64,000 bases of DNA from Theocolax elegans (taxonomy: Eukaryota > Arthropoda > Insecta > Hymenoptera > Cerocephalidae): positions 26,467,058-26,531,057 of the forward strand of contig CM047425.1 in assembly GCA_026168455.1 (NCBI GenBank), in the 5' to 3' direction. This document shows, in pieces, positions 38,428 to 48,864 of this stretch; position 1 is the first letter of the stretch, and every line of letters begins with the position of its first letter. The position numbers and the translations under genes are program-made. Below the pieces are notes generated by a model. It was not told the DNA's origin. It did not search any database and saw nothing but the letters and a program-made list of their open reading frames with translations.

Positions 38428-41397
38428 CAGTATGTCCCAGACCACCCGTCCACCCCTTCTAGTTTTTCAACAACGCATTTTCAGAAAATATGAAACATAC
38501 AAAATTTCAGTAAATTTGTCAAGGATTTCAGCGGTGACCTTGAATTTGACCTTGGAATTGACTTTCAAGGGCATTTCAAGGTCAACTTCGTTTTTTTAAA
38601 TAGGAACCCCTACTTTTGATTTTGGATTCTGAAAGAACACGAAAATTTGAATCAAAAGTGTTTTTAGTACTTTTTTTATTAGGTGCACCGTTTCCAAGAA
38701 AAAAATTCATTAACATTTGCAATTTAACATGGGAAGCCTTTCAGATAGTTGTAAGCCATCGGTTTCACGAGTTAAATTTCAAATGTTAATGAACTTTTTT
38801 TTTCAGAAACTATGAACCTGCAAAAAAAATTTTTTTCTAAATCGTCGTTTTCAACCCCAAAATTATTTTCAAGGTACTGCTTTGGAGATTCAAATTAATA
38901 AATGAAGTGTGGATTACTAAAATGTAAAATACTGTTAAGAACGTTTGATAGAAATTTGAAAATATCTAATAGGTTATTCTTTTAGCCAAAAAATTACTTG
39001 CGCATTTTTAAAATTTTGAAAACATTTACATTTATTGATTAAATTATTGGTAGAATAAAGTTCCTAGTTTATCTCAGAAAAAGGCGAAAGATAATTTACC
39101 ACTTATTTAATCTAAATAAGCGAACAATAACAAATCGTCCATCTAAATAACAAATCGTGTATCTAAATAACAAATCGTCCAGTTTGTAGGCTGTGGGAGG
39201 GAATGAGCAGATGAGGGGTGAGCCTCGCGCGGAGAGAGGTATCCCTCTTTCCGCCCCCCGCAACGATTTTCTATCAAACTTTCTTGAATATCCATTCGAA
39301 TGACGTGGCTTAAAGTCGATACCTTAATGAAGAAAAAATAAACATTAATTTAAGTTTGTATTACTTATCAACTTCGTTCAGTGGTTAGTCACGGAGTGAA
39401 TAATGAATTGACGGAGTGGAATTAGCGGAGTGAATTTGAATTGTGTAGTATCTGAAACGTCATTGACCCATTTCGATTTTATACTTGCAGGTAAGATTCA
39501 ATAATTTAATACCAAATTATTTATCAATTTTTTTTTCTTAATGAGAAGTCGTCACTTATGCCACTTACATTCTGATCCACACAAGTATGTACAATTACTG
39601 ATTTTAGTATTTGTACTGCTCCTTAGTTCCAGTCATGGTTTATTCCAACGAAGAAGCTGTTCAGATGATCCAAATACTGGGAGAGTGCGGGAATGTTTTT
39701 TCTGCAGCTGAGCAATTGTGGCGACAGCGCTTCCCAGAAAAATTTCCTCATTCACGGAAAGTATTTTCGAGATTATTGAGACGCGTTCGTAATGAAGGTT
39801 TGGTGCAACCACATCATAACAAGGGCAAACAAATTCGCAGAAGAATTCGTGATATTAAATCTGCCGATATCATTGCATCTGCTCATGTTACGCCCAAGGA
39901 CAGTTTAAGACGGCGGGAAAAAGATTCCGGAATATCGAGAAACTCAATTCAGCGAATTTTTAAGGAATACAACTTTCATGGTTACCGGATGCAGCTTCAT
40001 CAAGCCTTAAGTCAGGACGATCACAGGCAAAGACTAGCTTTTTGCAATTGGATTCGAGAGCAGCCCTGTAATTTTCATCGAGATATTCTATTTTCGGATG
40101 AGTGCACATTCCAAAGTGATTATGAAGTGAGTAATTGGACCGTCCGTTATTGGTCTGATACGAATCCTAATTGGTTAAGAGAGGTGGATCACCAACACAA
40201 ATGGAAAGTCAATGTCTGGTGTGGTGTTATCGGCAATCAAATCATCGGTCCTATTTTTCTGGATGGGAATATGAATCAGTTCAGATATTTACAACTGCTA
40301 CAGAACGACCTTCCACATTTATTGGAAGATGTTCCTCTTGACGTACGTCAGCGACTGTGGTTCCAGCAGGACGGTTGTCCAGCTCATACAGCGAGAAACG
40401 TCCAAATCGAACTGAATAGAATCTTTCACAGGAGATGGATTGGTAAATATGGGCCAGTTAATTATCCACCTCGCTCACCAGACTTGACTGTTCTAGATTA
40501 TTATTTATGGGGAAGGATAAAAAATCTAGTGTATCAAGAAAGACCTACAACTAGAGCGAATATGATCGTTAGGATTACAGAAGCTATTCGATCCCTTTCA
40601 GCTGACGAAATTCTTCGAGCAGTTGACTCCTTTCCGAAAAGAGTACGAGCTTGCACAGTTCAACGTGGAGCTCAATTTGAACATATGAAATAAAAAATAT
40701 TTTGAATTGATACAATTATTATTTTGAATTATTACAATTATTCGGAAATGAAAGTATGAACTGTCGTACAATGAAATTGACTTATTTATTTATTAAAATT
40801 TTTTATTGATTCCAATTATTTGGTTGATTATAAAATAAAAATTTTCTGTTATGTAAGCAAAAGTTATTTAAGTTATTAAATCCAATTTCACTCTCTCTCT
40901 GTTTTCCTCTAAAAAGTTAAAACTGAATACATTTCATTTGATCCAAGCACTTCGAGAATAATTTTGGGGTTGATAAAAAAGTTTAGAAAAAAAAGATTTT
41001 TTGCAGGTTCATAGTTTCTGAAAAAAAAAAGTTCATTAACATTTGAAATTTAACTCGTGAAACCGATGGCTTACAACTATCTGAAAGGCTTCCCATGTTA
41101 AATTGCAATTGTTAATGAATTTTTTTCTTGGAAACTGTGCACCTAATAAAAAAAGTACTAAAAACACTTTTGACTCAAATTTTCGTGTTCTTTCAGAATC
41201 CAAAATCAAAAGTAGGGGTTCCTATTTAAAAAAACGAAGTTGACCTTGAAATGCCCTTGAAAGTCAATTCCAAGGTCAAATTCAAGGTCACCGCTGAAAT
41301 CCTTGACAAATTTACTGAAATTTTGTATGTTTCATATTTTCTGAAAATGCGTTGTTGAAAAACTAGAAGGGGTGGACGGGTGGTCTGGGACATACTG
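38428..41397 (+). mobile_element. Second intact mariner-type element, DD41D, 2.97 kb
   Basis: TA duplicates flank ends CAGTATGTCCCAGACCACC and the inverse. The inverted repeats are about 450 bp (38428-38878 and 40950-41397). The insertion site in the other LTR is the plain TA run at about 26104-26120. The sequence differs throughout from the 11-14.6 kb mariner, so it is a separate family. The ends and transposase look whole. Confidence 0.93.
39635..40693 (+). CDS. Mariner-superfamily transposase, DD41D, apparently intact
   Basis: The ATG at 39635 gives 352 residues. The N-terminal helix-turn-helix region starts VYSNEEAVQMIQILGECGN and is followed by a basic stretch (NKGKQIRRRIRD). The catalytic domain holds ILFSDECTFQS, VNVWCGVIGNQIIGPIF, LWFQQDGCPAHTARN and YPPRSPDLTVLDYYLWG. 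The third Asp (VLDYY) lies 41 residues after the second. The nearest relative in the window is the broken transposase at 22751-23746, judged by shared wording (ALGECHGN/ILGECGN, VWCG, RWIG), more than the one at 12660-13739. No frame break. Confidence 0.92.
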   Translation: MVYSNEEAVQMIQILGECGNVFSAAEQLWRQRFPEKFPHSRKVFSRLLRRVRNEGLVQPHHNKGKQIRRRIRDIKSADIIASAHVTPKDSLRRREKDSGISRNSIQRIFKEYNFHGYRMQLHQALSQDDHRQRLAFCNWIREQPCNFHRDILFSDECTFQSDYEVSNWTVRYWSDTNPNWLREVDHQHKWKVNVWCGVIGNQIIGPIFLDGNMNQFRYLQLLQNDLPHLLEDVPLDVRQRLWFQQDGCPAHTARNVQIELNRIFHRRWIGKYGPVNYPPRSPDLTVLDYYLWGRIKNLVYQERPTTRANMIVRITEAIRSLSADEILRAVDSFPKRVRACTVQRGAQFEHMK

Positions 41398-42173
41398 TAT
41401 ATATATATATATATATATACATATATATATCTATATATTTGGGTACTTAAGGTATATTCTTTTCGGCTATCTATACGCTTGTATTATTCGTAAAGGCAAC
41501 CTGATATTTTATGTTATTTCGATTGCTGAACCAACCGTTTTTCTTTTAAAACAATTATTATTACATGTTACAATTTATTTATAATAATTATTCGTTACAT
41601 TGTATTTGAATTGAAATATTCACGGTTTGAATTACAATTTATTAACTATAATTCATGTTTTAAACGACAACCATTTTTTTATTTTATCTGCATTTACTTA
41701 TAATGATTCCTATTTCAATTATTGATTATTAATGTTTATAATAAAATAACCTTGTGTATTTTTTTTTATTCTATAATGTGTTAATATGTTCGCCGTACAT
41801 TTGTTTATTTAATCAAAATTAATCGTTATTCGACTTAAATAATTTTATACAATTGTTAATAAAATAGTGTAAATTTATGTGTTTTTGCCCATTAAAAAGC
41901 TGTAATAATTTAGTTTCACGTGTTCATTTAAAGAAAAACAGCATATTATATTTAAATAAATAATGCATAATTAATACGAAATAAAACATATATTATTCTA
42001 TTTATCCCACATTATATCCTGCATCTCTACTCTCAAAATAACTTCGCTCGCTACTCCCGGAGACGTAAGGCTAGTCCTAGTCAAACAAGAGCGAAAGGAA
42101 CGCGAATGGTTTATTAACCATTTGCCTTCTTGTAATATTTTTTATGGTAATTGGTGCAAGTCTGGACGTGACA

Positions 42174-42299
42174 CTTTTTGAGTGGGCAAAATCATTCCCC
42201 CACTCTCAAAAGCATTTTGCTCACTAGTGAGGGAATGTGGTATTTTGCCCACGCAAAACAGGCCTCGAAAATCGAATTTCGCTCACCGCGTTAGGAAAA
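42174..42299 (+). mobile_element. Right part of the small inverted-repeat element split by the gypsy
   Basis: Continues the repeat interrupted at 24678, starting with the duplicated CTTT. It reaches the element end at about 42227 (ATTTTGCTCACTAGT) and is followed by ~70 bp of unassigned sequence with CTCGAAAATCGAATTTCGCTC. Confidence 0.8.
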
Positions 42300-42582
42300 G
42301 AATTGTAACTCAGGTAGATAAGTTCTAAAGATTATTTTGAACAAAAGTTGTTTATTATGTTTTTTCAAAAAAATCAACAGATTTTGAGGTAAATGGCTTC
42401 AAATATAGTAATTTTTCTAAAAAAATTGAAAAATTTCCATGTATCATGGTCGAATAACTCTTAGGCAAATTATTTATAACACCTCAAATTTTTTTTCTAT
42501 CTTCTGGAAGATATTTCCAACCTGTTCGCAAATTTTGGAGCGATTTAAAATTTTCATCGTACCACTTGACCTGAAATAGCCC
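42300..42582 (-). repeat. Single-arm copy of the ~950 bp palindromic element
   Basis: Follows the outer ~280 bp of the right arm of 20912-21859 and ends AAATAGCCC next to a TA run. The inner part and the other arm are missing. Confidence 0.8.
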
Positions 42583-42610
<28 letters not shown>

Positions 42611-42613
<3 letters not shown>

Positions 42614-42907
42614 TGGTTCTCTGTGACATCGAAGATGAAAAAAATAAATATTGCTATAACTGTGGGAATATGTTTTAGAGGTATCCAGTAGTTCTCCTGA
42701 ATTTTTCGGAAAAGTATCTCCACTTGTTTCGGTATCCATCTAATCCCCTGTAAGCTGCTAAAAATACAAATCTCTCTGTAACTTAAAATAATGGCCCAGA
42801 AAAAATCTGAAAAAATTCAGGAGAACTACTGGATACCTCTAAAACATATTGCCACAGTTATAGCAATATTTATTTTTTTCATCTTCGATGTCACAGAGAA
42901 CCACCCA
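42611..42907. mobile_element. Small fold-back MITE, ~297 bp
   Basis: Starts GGCTGGTTCTCTGTGACATC and ends with its near inverse, inside TA runs. Arms are about 100 bp with a ~95 bp centre. It is unrelated in sequence to the two large palindromes. No coding. Confidence 0.8.
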
Positions 42908-42914
42908 TATATAT

Positions 42915-43520
42915 ATATATTTTAAATTTGTTTTTTCAAGAATAGATAATATATATATTTTTTCCGTGCGCAAAAAAAAGTTGTGTATATAACTTGAAAG
43001 AATGTGTATTAGTTTACTTATTCCTGATAAAACTCATAAAATAAAAACGGACCTAAAATTTAATGTAATGTTTTTAAAATAAATGCACAATTTTTCGAAG
43101 ATAAAATAAATATTAATCAAGTAGAACATACACTTTTCCAAATATCTATATGTGAAATATACAATAAGTTAAAAATTAAATACATTCATTAATGCGTTTT
43201 GAAGATAATTCTATTATAAACAGTAATGACAAAAGAAAATTCAAATTTTAACAGTGGCAATATAAAATACGAATTACATATGAAAAGATTTTCGAAAATT
43301 ATTAATTTAGTAGCATTTAATTTAAATATTATTTAAATCAAAATTTAAAAATTGTATGGATATATAAGTGAGTAGATTACGTATATTTATATAAAACAAT
43401 ATTTTAAATAAACAAGTATGTATTTATTAGAAACAAAAGGTTATTTAAGGAATACTTTTGTTTATAATAATTAAAATAAATATATGGGCCCTGTAAAGGG
43501 AAAAATAAATTGGATATAAT
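42915..43520 (+). mobile_element. Helitron-like repeat, copy C, 3'-truncated
   Basis: Collinear with the first ~600 bp of 17985-19264, up to the short conserved ORF, then cut at about 43520 where the second gypsy begins. The GC hairpin end is therefore absent. Confidence 0.7.
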
Positions 43521-43528
43521 TATGGAAT

Positions 43529-44659
43529 AAGGTTATAACTGATCATAGTAGTCTTCGTTGGCTGTGTAATATACACAATCCAACGAGTCGGCTCGCCAGC
43601 TGGGCATTAGAACTCCAGTCTCATAATTTTACAATTGAGTACAGGAAAGAAGCTCTGAACTATGTCCCTGATGCACTTTCTCGCATGTATGAGGAAGACG
43701 AGCCGGCCATCGCGTCAGTTTCTTGGAGCCAAACTACGAAAGATCCTTGGTACCTCTCATGGCTGAAATACATAAGAGAGCGACCTAGAGATTTTCCGGA
43801 ATGGAAGATAATAGGTAACAATTTGTATTCGTATCGCGTCGATAACGAGTTAGACGACGTGATAGAGGATCAAGACGCTTGGAAACTGGTTGTACCAGAG
43901 GAGCATAGGCAAGCCATACTCCGTGAGTGTCATGACGATCCGACTGCTGGACACATAGGTAGGGAAAAGACCTTTGCGAGAGTGGCCAAAATGTATTATT
44001 GGCCGCGGTACTACGCCGAAGTCAGAGAATATGTACGCAAATGTCAGGTCTGCCAACAGTGTAAGGTGGAGCAACGTCCTCCCATGGGTTTGATGGGTAG
44101 ACGCGTGATAGAGAAACCATGGCAAGTTGTAGCAGGTGACGTCACTGGCCCACTTCCGCGGTCATCACATGGATACGAATATATATTGGTCTTTCAGGAT
44201 TTGTTTACGCGCTGTATCGAGGCGGTCCCGATTCGGAAAGCTAATGCTAGGACCATTGTAAAAGAGTTGCATGAGCGAGTCATCACACGTTATGGTACCC
44301 CAGAAGTGTTTCTGTCAGACAACGGAACTGAGTTTAAAAATAAACTCGTGGATGACTACTTAGTGGAACGAGGGGTTTTCCATACGACGATTCCTCTTTA
44401 CCATGCTCAGGCTAATCCTGTTGGACGTGCTAATAGGACATTGAAGACAATGATCGCGTCCTATATCACAGAAAAGCACAACACATGGGATAAGAAACTC
44501 CCCGACTTGGTATTCACTCTAAATACAGCGATACAATGCTCGACAGGATGGAGCCCAGCCATGTTAAACTATGGCCGGCAACCCGAGCCACCCGGTACAG
44601 CTCGTAGAGCGCAAGACGAGCTGGTTCAACAACGTGTGGAATACCAACGTTTGCTTTAG
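43529..44659 (+). pseudogene. pol: RNase H end and integrase of the second gypsy
   Basis: Begins KVITDHSSLRWLCN (RNase H) and VPDALSRM, then integrase. The zinc domain is HIGREKTFARVAKMYYWPRY with CQVCQQC, and the core is VVAGDVTGPLPR (Asp), VFLSDNGTEF (Asp) and ANPVGRANRTL. The last motif normally reads VERAN; here codon 44423-44425 is Gly, so the catalytic Glu is lost. An in-frame TAG at 44657-44659 ends the frame before the C-terminal domain, which continues in the same frame. The enzyme would be inactive even with readthrough. Confidence 0.88.
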
Positions 44660-45291
44660 TGGAGTGATCGGCTGTCTAGATTACCTGAGCTTTACAAGAA
44701 AGCATCGGCCAATGCGAGTAAAGCTCATGAAAGGCAAGCCGGTTACTACAATGCCGGGCGAAGAGCTGCATCTTTTGAAGTTGGAAACCTAGTGTGGAAG
44801 AAGAATCGAGTCCTTTCATCCAGTGCTCAAGGTATTTCGCCAAGTTATCGCCGAAATACGTTGGCCTATACCTGGCAGTTTATAGCTACGGCCCAAACAC
44901 CGTCAAGATACAAGATGCCCGAGGTAATGAAGAGAAATGTCACGTACAGTATCTCAAACCGTACTTATCCGAAGATGACGGGGATGAGTACGGAGAAGTA
45001 GACGACATCGAGATCGGTCAACCTACGCTGGAAGAGGAACCTGATAATACAGTTCCTGCGAGCGAAGACGTCTCGAACGGCGAGACGCAAGCGAGCGAAG
45101 TTCCATGCGAGGAACATGACGGTAATCCGACCGAGAACGCGTCCCCTATTAAACGAAGTAGAGGTAGGCCGCGCAAACATGCTAGAGTCGATGCTATACC
45201 GCGAAACCGAGCGAATGTTGTCTCTAATATAAGTCACCGTGGACAAGTTAAACGTGGTAGAGGTCGACCACGAGGTATGACAACGCGTTAG
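44660..45291 (+). pseudogene. pol: Integrase C-terminal domain of the second gypsy, with two AT-hooks
   Basis: Continues after the TAG with RLPELYKKASANASKAHER, then shifts frame near 44838 to KLSPKYVGLYLAVYSYGPNT, the SH3-like C-terminal fold. An acidic tail follows (EPDNTVPASEDVSNGE). It ends with two AT-hook-like motifs, KRSRGRPRKH (45151-45180) and KRGRGRPRG (from about 45250). AT-hooks bind the minor groove of AT-rich DNA. In an integrase tail they could steer insertion, as chromodomains do in other gypsy lineages. That role is inference. The stop is at 45289-45291. Confidence 0.75.
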
Positions 45292-45344
45292 TTAGTTAAG
45301 TTAGGCTAATGGAATTTACTCTGAGATTGGAATGACCCTGACAA

Positions 45345-46377
45345 TTGGTATCTGTTTGTTTAGATCTTCTGATCCAGTTCGACAGCGAACAGCTGGAGCT
45401 GTTGGTGGCCCGCCTCTTTCAGAGTGGCATCAGTGAGCCACAGACGCTGGAGCTCCTCAATGGGATAACCACGGCCGTGGACCAGGCCGTGAGAGATGAG
45501 ATGGAGGAGAGACGGCGGAAGCAGGAGGACCGAGACGCGGTGGTGATAGTTGAGGATGGGCCGGATGGAGTACCCGTCCATCCATCGAGCGGCCTGGTAG
45601 TCGAGCCGGAGTTACCCCAGGCTACAGGCCCGATCCCCGCAGGTCCACCGCCGCCCAGCGTCAGGGCTGAACAACGGCTTAGGGATCCGGAGGTCCGGCT
45701 CCCCAACCAACTCCCGGAGGATCCAGAGGAGTATGTTCCCCTTCGACGTCCGGGAATGAGTACTCCGGATCCGAGCGAGACTTCGACGTCTCAATCCGGT
45801 CCGACCCCGCAGGAATTATCGGAGGACGGGGAAGAGGCGTGGCGTACCGTGTTGGAGGCGTTGACAAAGGCCCGTGAGTCCTTCAAGGCCACGTCGATTG
45901 CCGAAAAGCACGCCTTCGCCTTGTTCGATCAGTTCAAGGCGAAATTCCCCGAAGCCTCCGATAAAAGCGATCCTTGGGAGGCCATGATTGAACACTGTAA
46001 GGCGGAACGCCAAGCGGTATCGGCCATGAGGGCGGATCGGAGAGAGAGAGAGAGCGGCAGAAGCCGCTCGTGCCGAAGAACGGCAGAGGCGTGAAGAAGC
46101 CGCTCGGAGGGCTCGCGAGGATCGGCTTGGACTCGAAGAAGAGGCCAAGGAGGCACAACGCCGATTAGCCAGAGCTCGTGAGGAGGAAGAACGTGCTCAG
46201 GCTAATCTGGAAGGGAAAACTTCATGGCCGAAGAGAGGGTCTGAGCCGAGATGCTCCATATGTAGGGAGTGGGGGGTCCTCGATCCGGAGGACTGGCCAA
46301 AGAGTTCTAAGCACAAGGAGATCCGGCATCAGGAGAAGGAGAGGTACCGCGAGAACCAGCAGAAACGGCAGGGGTAG
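45345..46377 (+). pseudogene. Third ORF of the second gypsy, unknown protein, one frameshift
   Basis: Not recognised. A polar, acidic, Pro-rich N-terminal part (EPELPQATGPIPAGPPPP) leads to a helical middle (AWRTVLEALTKARESFKA) and a long Arg/Glu-rich helix. The frame changes inside a (GA)n run near 46045-46056 and continues as REEAARRAREDRLGLEEEAK to CSICREWG...KHKEIRH, a C-x2-C-x16-H-x4-H pattern that could bind zinc, and ends at 46375-46377. There is no ATG at the start; TTTAG at about 45358-45362 could be a splice acceptor. No signal peptide or membrane helix is seen, so it is not an ordinary envelope protein. It is clearly more GC-rich than its surroundings. Confidence 0.5.
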
Positions 46378-46569
46378 ATTTAGGGCGGTACCCCATTGTA
46401 AATATTGAACATAATTGTACTTAATATATTGAAATATATTTTCCTACTCCTAATGTAGTTCTTTTGAGTGAGTTCATTCTTTGTCATACCCGAGTCGTTA
46501 TATACTATCCGTCATTCGCATTTCTGGTACAGATACCACATAGCCAGTATGCGGAATCTGGCAGGGGGA

Positions 46570-47592
46570 TGTAATGGTAAGTGATATTCACTCACCATTA
46601 TACGAATTAGGTAGGTAAACACGAGCGCTATATATAGATATAGGTATAGCCAACGACTCGAACGGCTGATACCCGCGCAATGATAGTCAGAATTCGGGAG
46701 AGAGTCGCGCGCGCAGGACTACCGAGTTAGAACAGAGATCGCGACAACACGTGTGTCAAGACGCACCGTACTTACTTGACCGCTATACCCGTGAAGTGTT
46801 TTTCCGGTGTATTTTTGTGCAGTTATTTTGTACACACGCACGAGACGGATTGATCGGTGGTCGAGGGATTCTCCCACCGACATTTCCAATATAACAGAAA
46901 AGAGATAGCGAGAGAGAGGAAGCACTTCGTCCTTTTGTATTCGTAAGCCGAAGAAAAGAAATAAAAGTAAGTGGTACCACTTTTCGCGCGAATAATTATT
47001 ATCGTGTATTAGATATTTTACTTAACGCGGTCGTGCGATTATTATTAAGATAGTTAGTTCGCGTACCCCTTTCCCCTCTCGTGTTGAGTCGACGTTTACG
47101 ACTCAACCTTCGTGCGTATAAAGGCCTCGACCATAATAAATGTTATTAAATCTAATTATTTATTTTTATCTCAATAAATCTGATAATCGTTAATCTATTT
47201 TAAATTACGTTGATTTGTAGTTTTAGAACCGGCGTATATATTTGTTCCTCCGTCTTCCTTCGAGTCGTATTTTAATATACGAATTCTCGCGAACTCACAT
47301 TTGATTTTCTTTCCGCGGTCCATTTCAGGAAAGATTAACATTGTTTTACCTGTTGTTGTTGGAAATCGAAATTCGATTTCCATACAACTTTAACGGCAAG
47401 TGTGCGGACAGGTAACCGCAGCCGCTGCGCGGGAAATATTTTGTAAACATCATATATATAGCCGTATATTAGGTGCAATCATCGAGTACGTGATATCTAG
47501 TTGGCGAGACTATACAGGTTTGTTCGCCACGGACTACATATATGTAAAACGGACGACTCGATAATTTTTCCCCGGGCAAGCACACCGTTACA
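46570..47592 (+). repeat. 3' LTR of the second gypsy, 1023 bp
   Basis: Starts TGTAATGG right after the purine tract and ends CCGTTACA. A TATA-like box lies at about 46630 (CTATATATAGATA), followed by a GC-rich leader. The ~190 bp between the third ORF and the purine tract hold nothing recognisable. Confidence 0.85.
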
Positions 47593-47689
47593 ATATATAT
47601 ATTATATATATATAGTGTTTCAATTAGTAATGTTTTTATTATTTGCTCGGAATACTAAAGTCTAAATCTAACCTCAAAAATTACAAAAG

Positions 47690-48751
47690 ACACGTATCTG
47701 AATGAAACAGCAAAGTGCATTATTGCACAAATAAAATTACAACAAAGTCTACAAATAAGAGAAGAATATTTAAATGACATTATTAATGAAACAAATAATG
47801 TAGATTTAAATCTAACTAGTGATCAATCCGAACTTGAAACTTTAAGAATCGAAAATAAATTGTTAAAACAACTGGTATCAGAAATGAGTGATAAAAATTT
47901 ACTATTAAAAGTGCTTTGGAACAAGACAAGGAAATAGACAATGTTGTAAAGAAACCTTTATATTCACAAGTTACTAATTACGAAAATATTAAACCAAAAA
48001 AAGTACCGAAATTAATAATCAAGAAAATAAATAATAAAGAGGACAAATACGACATCAAGAAAATTGTAGCGCATTACTTGATAAAAAAGAAATCTGTGCA
48101 AACTAAGCAAATTTATAATAAAAATAATTCTGAAGTGATAGTGGAATGTATGAACGAAAAAAGTGCTACTGAGACGGAAAAAATATTAATATTAATAAAG
48201 AAAAATTATCAAGTATATGTGAAGTTAAAAAAGAAGAAGTATTCCAACCTAAACTTAAAATAGTAGGGATTGATAATTTTGAAAATCTAAATACTAAAGC
48301 TATAGAAAATGATTTAAATGAAAGAAATTTTAAAGAATTCAATACTGGATGCAATGTTGTGCACAGATATGAAAACATGAGAACGAAGCTAGAAAGTATT
48401 ATAATAGAAGTAACGAGTGAAATTTACAAACACATAAGAGAAAATAAAAATAGAGTTTTTATTGGTTATCAAAACTGTAGAGTATATGACATTATCGATA
48501 TAAGACCGTGTTACAATTGTGGAAGATTTGGACATAGTGGTAATAAGTGTACAAATAGTAAAGTTTGTTTGAAGTGTGCTGGTCCTCATAATACCGAAAA
48601 TTGCATGAATATAGATAAACTAGCTTGTGTAAATTGTGTATATCACAATAATAAATTTAACAAAAATTATGACTTTAAACACGTGGCTAATGATAGTGAG
48701 TGCTGCCAAGTGTTAAAAATGAAAATTAAAAAAATTTATAGAAAGCATTGA
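47690..48751 (+). pseudogene. LINE ORF1, Gag-like with three zinc knuckles
   Basis: Three frames join up: an N-terminal coiled-coil-like part (about 47690-47935, QLVSEMSDKNLLLK), a middle part (47916-48263) and the C-terminal part (48263-48751). The last has CYNCGRFGHSGNKC, CLKCAGPHNTENC and a longer Cys-His cluster beginning CVNCVYHNN. Such knuckles bind the element RNA and chaperone target priming. Shifts lie near 47920 and 48240. The stop is at about 48749-48751. Confidence 0.8.
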
Positions 48752-48864
48752 TTATCCGATGAGCCCAAGTATACCAAGATACATCGGTAAATTAGATTTT
48801 AAACATATAACTAATCGGAAGGTAAATAGGATAAAGGCTAAATCTACTATGTCGGTATCATCAA

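Larger units (their letters stand above)
24679..42173 (+). mobile_element. Ty3/gypsy LTR retrotransposon, full length, with nested SINE and mariner
   Basis: LTRs begin TGTCGCGTCC and end GGACGTGACA, are ~1.74 kb without their insertions and differ at only a handful of positions I could spot. Order is LTR, tRNA-Gly primer site, gag, protease, RT/RNase H, integrase, ~3.3 kb non-coding region with a tandem array, polypurine tract, LTR. RT before integrase is the Ty3/gypsy order. CTTT lies on both sides (24675-24678 and 42174-42177). A paralogous site at about 58435 shows the uninterrupted sequence. The copy looks recent, yet pol has two reading-frame breaks. Confidence 0.95.
37458..42173 (+). 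repeat. 3' LTR of the gypsy, containing a mariner
   Basis: Matches the 5' LTR along its whole length once the mariner (38428-41397 plus one TA) is removed, giving ~1.74 kb. It lacks the SINE and shows the empty SINE site at about 38216-38228. Confidence 0.95.
43529..47592 (+). mobile_element. Second Ty3/gypsy element, 5'-truncated
   Basis: Starts inside RNase H and runs through integrase, an extra ORF and a short purine tract (46563-46569) to a 3' LTR. Sequence and composition (near 50% GC in the coding part) differ from the central gypsy, so it is another family. 5' LTR, gag, protease and RT are gone. Confidence 0.88.
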
